Shown piece by piece: positions 4,868 through 6,271 of a stretch of 6,271 bases of DNA (the stretch's first letter is position 1; the number at the start of each line of letters is the position of its first letter). The notes below the pieces were generated by a model. It saw only the letters and a list, made by a program, of their open reading frames with translations, was not told the DNA's origin and searched no databases. The position numbers and the translations under genes are program-made. The stretch is from NCBI GenBank assembly GCA_023230285.1, contig JALNXP010000153.1:1-6271 (forward strand). Reading direction: 5' to 3'. The stretch is from Bacteroidales bacterium. Its GTDB lineage: Bacteria > Bacteroidota > Bacteroidia > Bacteroidales > BM520.

Positions 4868-6271
4868 TTGACAGACAAAAAAAAAATAATAGGTGTATAT
4901 GCGTTCTGCGCAACATTTATACTTTTTATAATTTATTGCATTATAAAAAATATATTTTGGGTGCCGATTATTGTGCCTGTATTTATAGGTGTCTTTTGCC
5001 TGTATTTTTTTGCACTTGACAAAGTCTTACTTCTAATTGCTTTTTTAACACCGCTGTCTGTTAATTTAGATAGTACCCAATTGGGCATTGCTGTCAGCAT
5101 GCCGTCTGAGCCTATGCTGTTGGCTTTTATGCTAATGGTGATATTAAAAGCAATTTATGACGGAAAGATTAATAGGCAAGTATTCAGACATCCTGTTACA
5201 ATACTTATTCTAATCAGCTTTGTCTGGTATTTTATAACTTGTATCACAAGCGAAATACCGCTTGTTTCTTTTAAACACTTTCTTGCTCGGCTTTGGTTTG
5301 TTATTCCTTGCTATTTTGTCGGCATAACAGCGTTTAAAAATCAGAAAAATATTAATAAATATAATTGGGCTTATTATCTTTCTTTTGCCGCCGTTATCGT
5401 ATATACTCTTATTAACCATTCGCTACATGGCTTTTCAAGAACTTCAGGACTTTATGTAATGCAGCCGTTCTTCCCTGAACACACATGTTATGGCGCAATG
5501 CTCGTTTTTGCCCTGCCGTTTTTGTGCTTTTATGCTTTTGATAAGTGTTACCCTGTGAAAAAACGAATATTGGCAATGGGTGTCTTGGCTATATATCTTG
5601 TCGGCTCTTATTTTTCTTATACAAGAGCGGCGTGGGTTAGTGCTGTCATTGCTTTCGGATTGTATATATTGTTCCTGCTTAAAATAAAATTTAAACACAT
5701 TATATTTGTAGGCGTAATTCTTGCCGGATTATTCTTCGCTTTCCAAGACCAGATTATTATGCGTCTCGAAAGAAATAGCCAAGATTCTAGCCAAAATTTT
5801 GTTGAACATATTAAATCAATAACAAATATATCGTCAGATGCGTCTAATCTCGAAAGAATTAATCGTTGGCAGTCAGCTCTGAGAATGTATAGAGAACGTC
5901 CTGTCTTTGGATGGGGTCCTGGTACTTACCAATTTTTATATGCACCTTTCCAACGTTCACGCGAAAAAACTATTATCAGCACTAACGCAGGTGATAATGG
6001 TAACGCTCATAGCGAATATCTCGGACCTCTTTCAGAACAAGGTCTGCCCGGCTTGATAATTAATGTGCTACTGTATATAACTATTATAGCCACAGCTAAT
6101 AAAGTGTATTGGAAATCTAAAAATCGTTTTGATAGATTGACGGCGGCTTATTGTATGCTCGCCTTGATAACTTATTTTATACACGGATTTTTAAATAACT
6201 TCCTTGATATAGATAAAGCGGCTGTGATGTTCTGGTTCTATGTCGCTATTATCGTTTCTTTAGATATAAAA
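4868..6271 (+). CDS. O-antigen polymerase/ligase family protein (Wzy/WaaL, PF04932-type), 3' partial
   Basis: Reading from TTG 4868 there are 468 codons with no stop to the window edge. The product is strongly hydrophobic with about 10 or more predicted membrane spans. Family-like points: YTRAAWVSAV (251-260), where ligases and polymerases often have an S/T-R-A/G motif; SNLERINRWQSALRMY followed by RPVFGWGPGTYQF (326-356); NAHSEYLGPLSEQGLPGL (379-396), the N-H-E--L---E-G--G signature of the large periplasmic loop with conserved His381; and HGFLNNFLDIDKA (439-451). Wzy polymerases and WaaL-type ligases share this family; beside Wzx and Wzz genes, a Wzy-like role is plausible but not proven. 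The first in-frame ATG (about 5099) would remove the first membrane spans, so a non-ATG start is needed. TTG 4868, 18 bases after the Wzz stop, gives LTDKKKIIG before TM1. The C-terminus is just outside the window. Confidence 0.85.
   Translation, partial: MTDKKKIIGVYAFCATFILFIIYCIIKNIFWVPIIVPVFIGVFCLYFFALDKVLLLIAFLTPLSVNLDSTQLGIAVSMPSEPMLLAFMLMVILKAIYDGKINRQVFRHPVTILILISFVWYFITCITSEIPLVSFKHFLARLWFVIPCYFVGITAFKNQKNINKYNWAYYLSFAAVIVYTLINHSLHGFSRTSGLYVMQPFFPEHTCYGAMLVFALPFLCFYAFDKCYPVKKRILAMGVLAIYLVGSYFSYTRAAWVSAVIAFGLYILFLLKIKFKHIIFVGVILAGLFFAFQDQIIMRLERNSQDSSQNFVEHIKSITNISSDASNLERINRWQSALRMYRERPVFGWGPGTYQFLYAPFQRSREKTIISTNAGDNGNAHSEYLGPLSEQGLPGLIINVLLYITIIATANKVYWKSKNRFDRLTAAYCMLALITYFIHGFLNNFLDIDKAAVMFWFYVAIIVSLDIK
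4877..4886 (+). repeat. Run of ten A near the start of the ligase/polymerase gene
   Basis: Ten consecutive A form codons 4-6 (Lys-Lys-Lys) and the first base of codon 7, ten bases after the presumed TTG start. Tracts of this length can slip in replication or transcription and can also be miscounted by some sequencing methods. The frame downstream is clearly the coding one. Confidence 0.7.

Noticed and set aside
1..6271. CRISPR arrays, riboswitches, toxin-antitoxin or phage defence genes.
   Set aside because: No regularly spaced repeats, no leader long enough for a known riboswitch, and no open frame with such domains was seen.

Overview
The window is AT-rich and looks like a chromosomal segment from a member of the Bacteroidota, most likely Bacteroidales. 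Three things point there: a DUF2027 protein of the type known mainly from Bacteroidales, Bacteroidota-style -7 promoter elements (TAnnTTTG) in front of the tRNA and the flippase, and Wzz and O-antigen ligase/polymerase sequences of the Bacteroidota kind. Species cannot be assigned from sequence alone.

Layout. On the minus strand, bases 1-122 look like the left end of an IS3-family insertion sequence: a terminal-repeat-like end and the first 19 codons of OrfA, which run off the window. It abuts a DUF2027 gene (107-799, minus) whose last codons and stop lie inside the IS end, so the gene appears cut short by the insertion. A minus-strand tRNA-Leu(UAG) follows (928-1009), with its own promoter and a strong hairpin after its 3' end. 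On the plus strand, starting at 1150, comes a surface-polysaccharide cluster: a Wzx-type flippase (1150-2613), a double-length Wzz-type chain-length protein (2702-4849), and a Wzy/WaaL-type O-antigen polymerase or ligase (4868 to the window end, still open).

How the genes work together (inference from family roles). The flippase would move lipid-linked repeat units across the inner membrane. The PF04932-type protein would polymerise or ligate them on the periplasmic side, and the Wzz-type protein would set chain length. This is a Wzx/Wzy-dependent arrangement for a capsule, exopolysaccharide or O-antigen; no glycosyltransferase or sugar-nucleotide gene is inside the window, so the product cannot be told.

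The most unusual feature is the chain-length protein. It is one polypeptide with two complete, recognisably homologous Wzz units (each TM - periplasmic domain - TM) joined by an Asn/Gln-rich, presumably cytoplasmic linker of about 100 residues. The next gene lies in the same reading frame, separated by one TAG codon and six sense codons, and seems to begin at a TTG followed almost at once by a run of ten A. A 12-bp inverted repeat brackets the -7 element of the promoter proposed for the chain-length gene.
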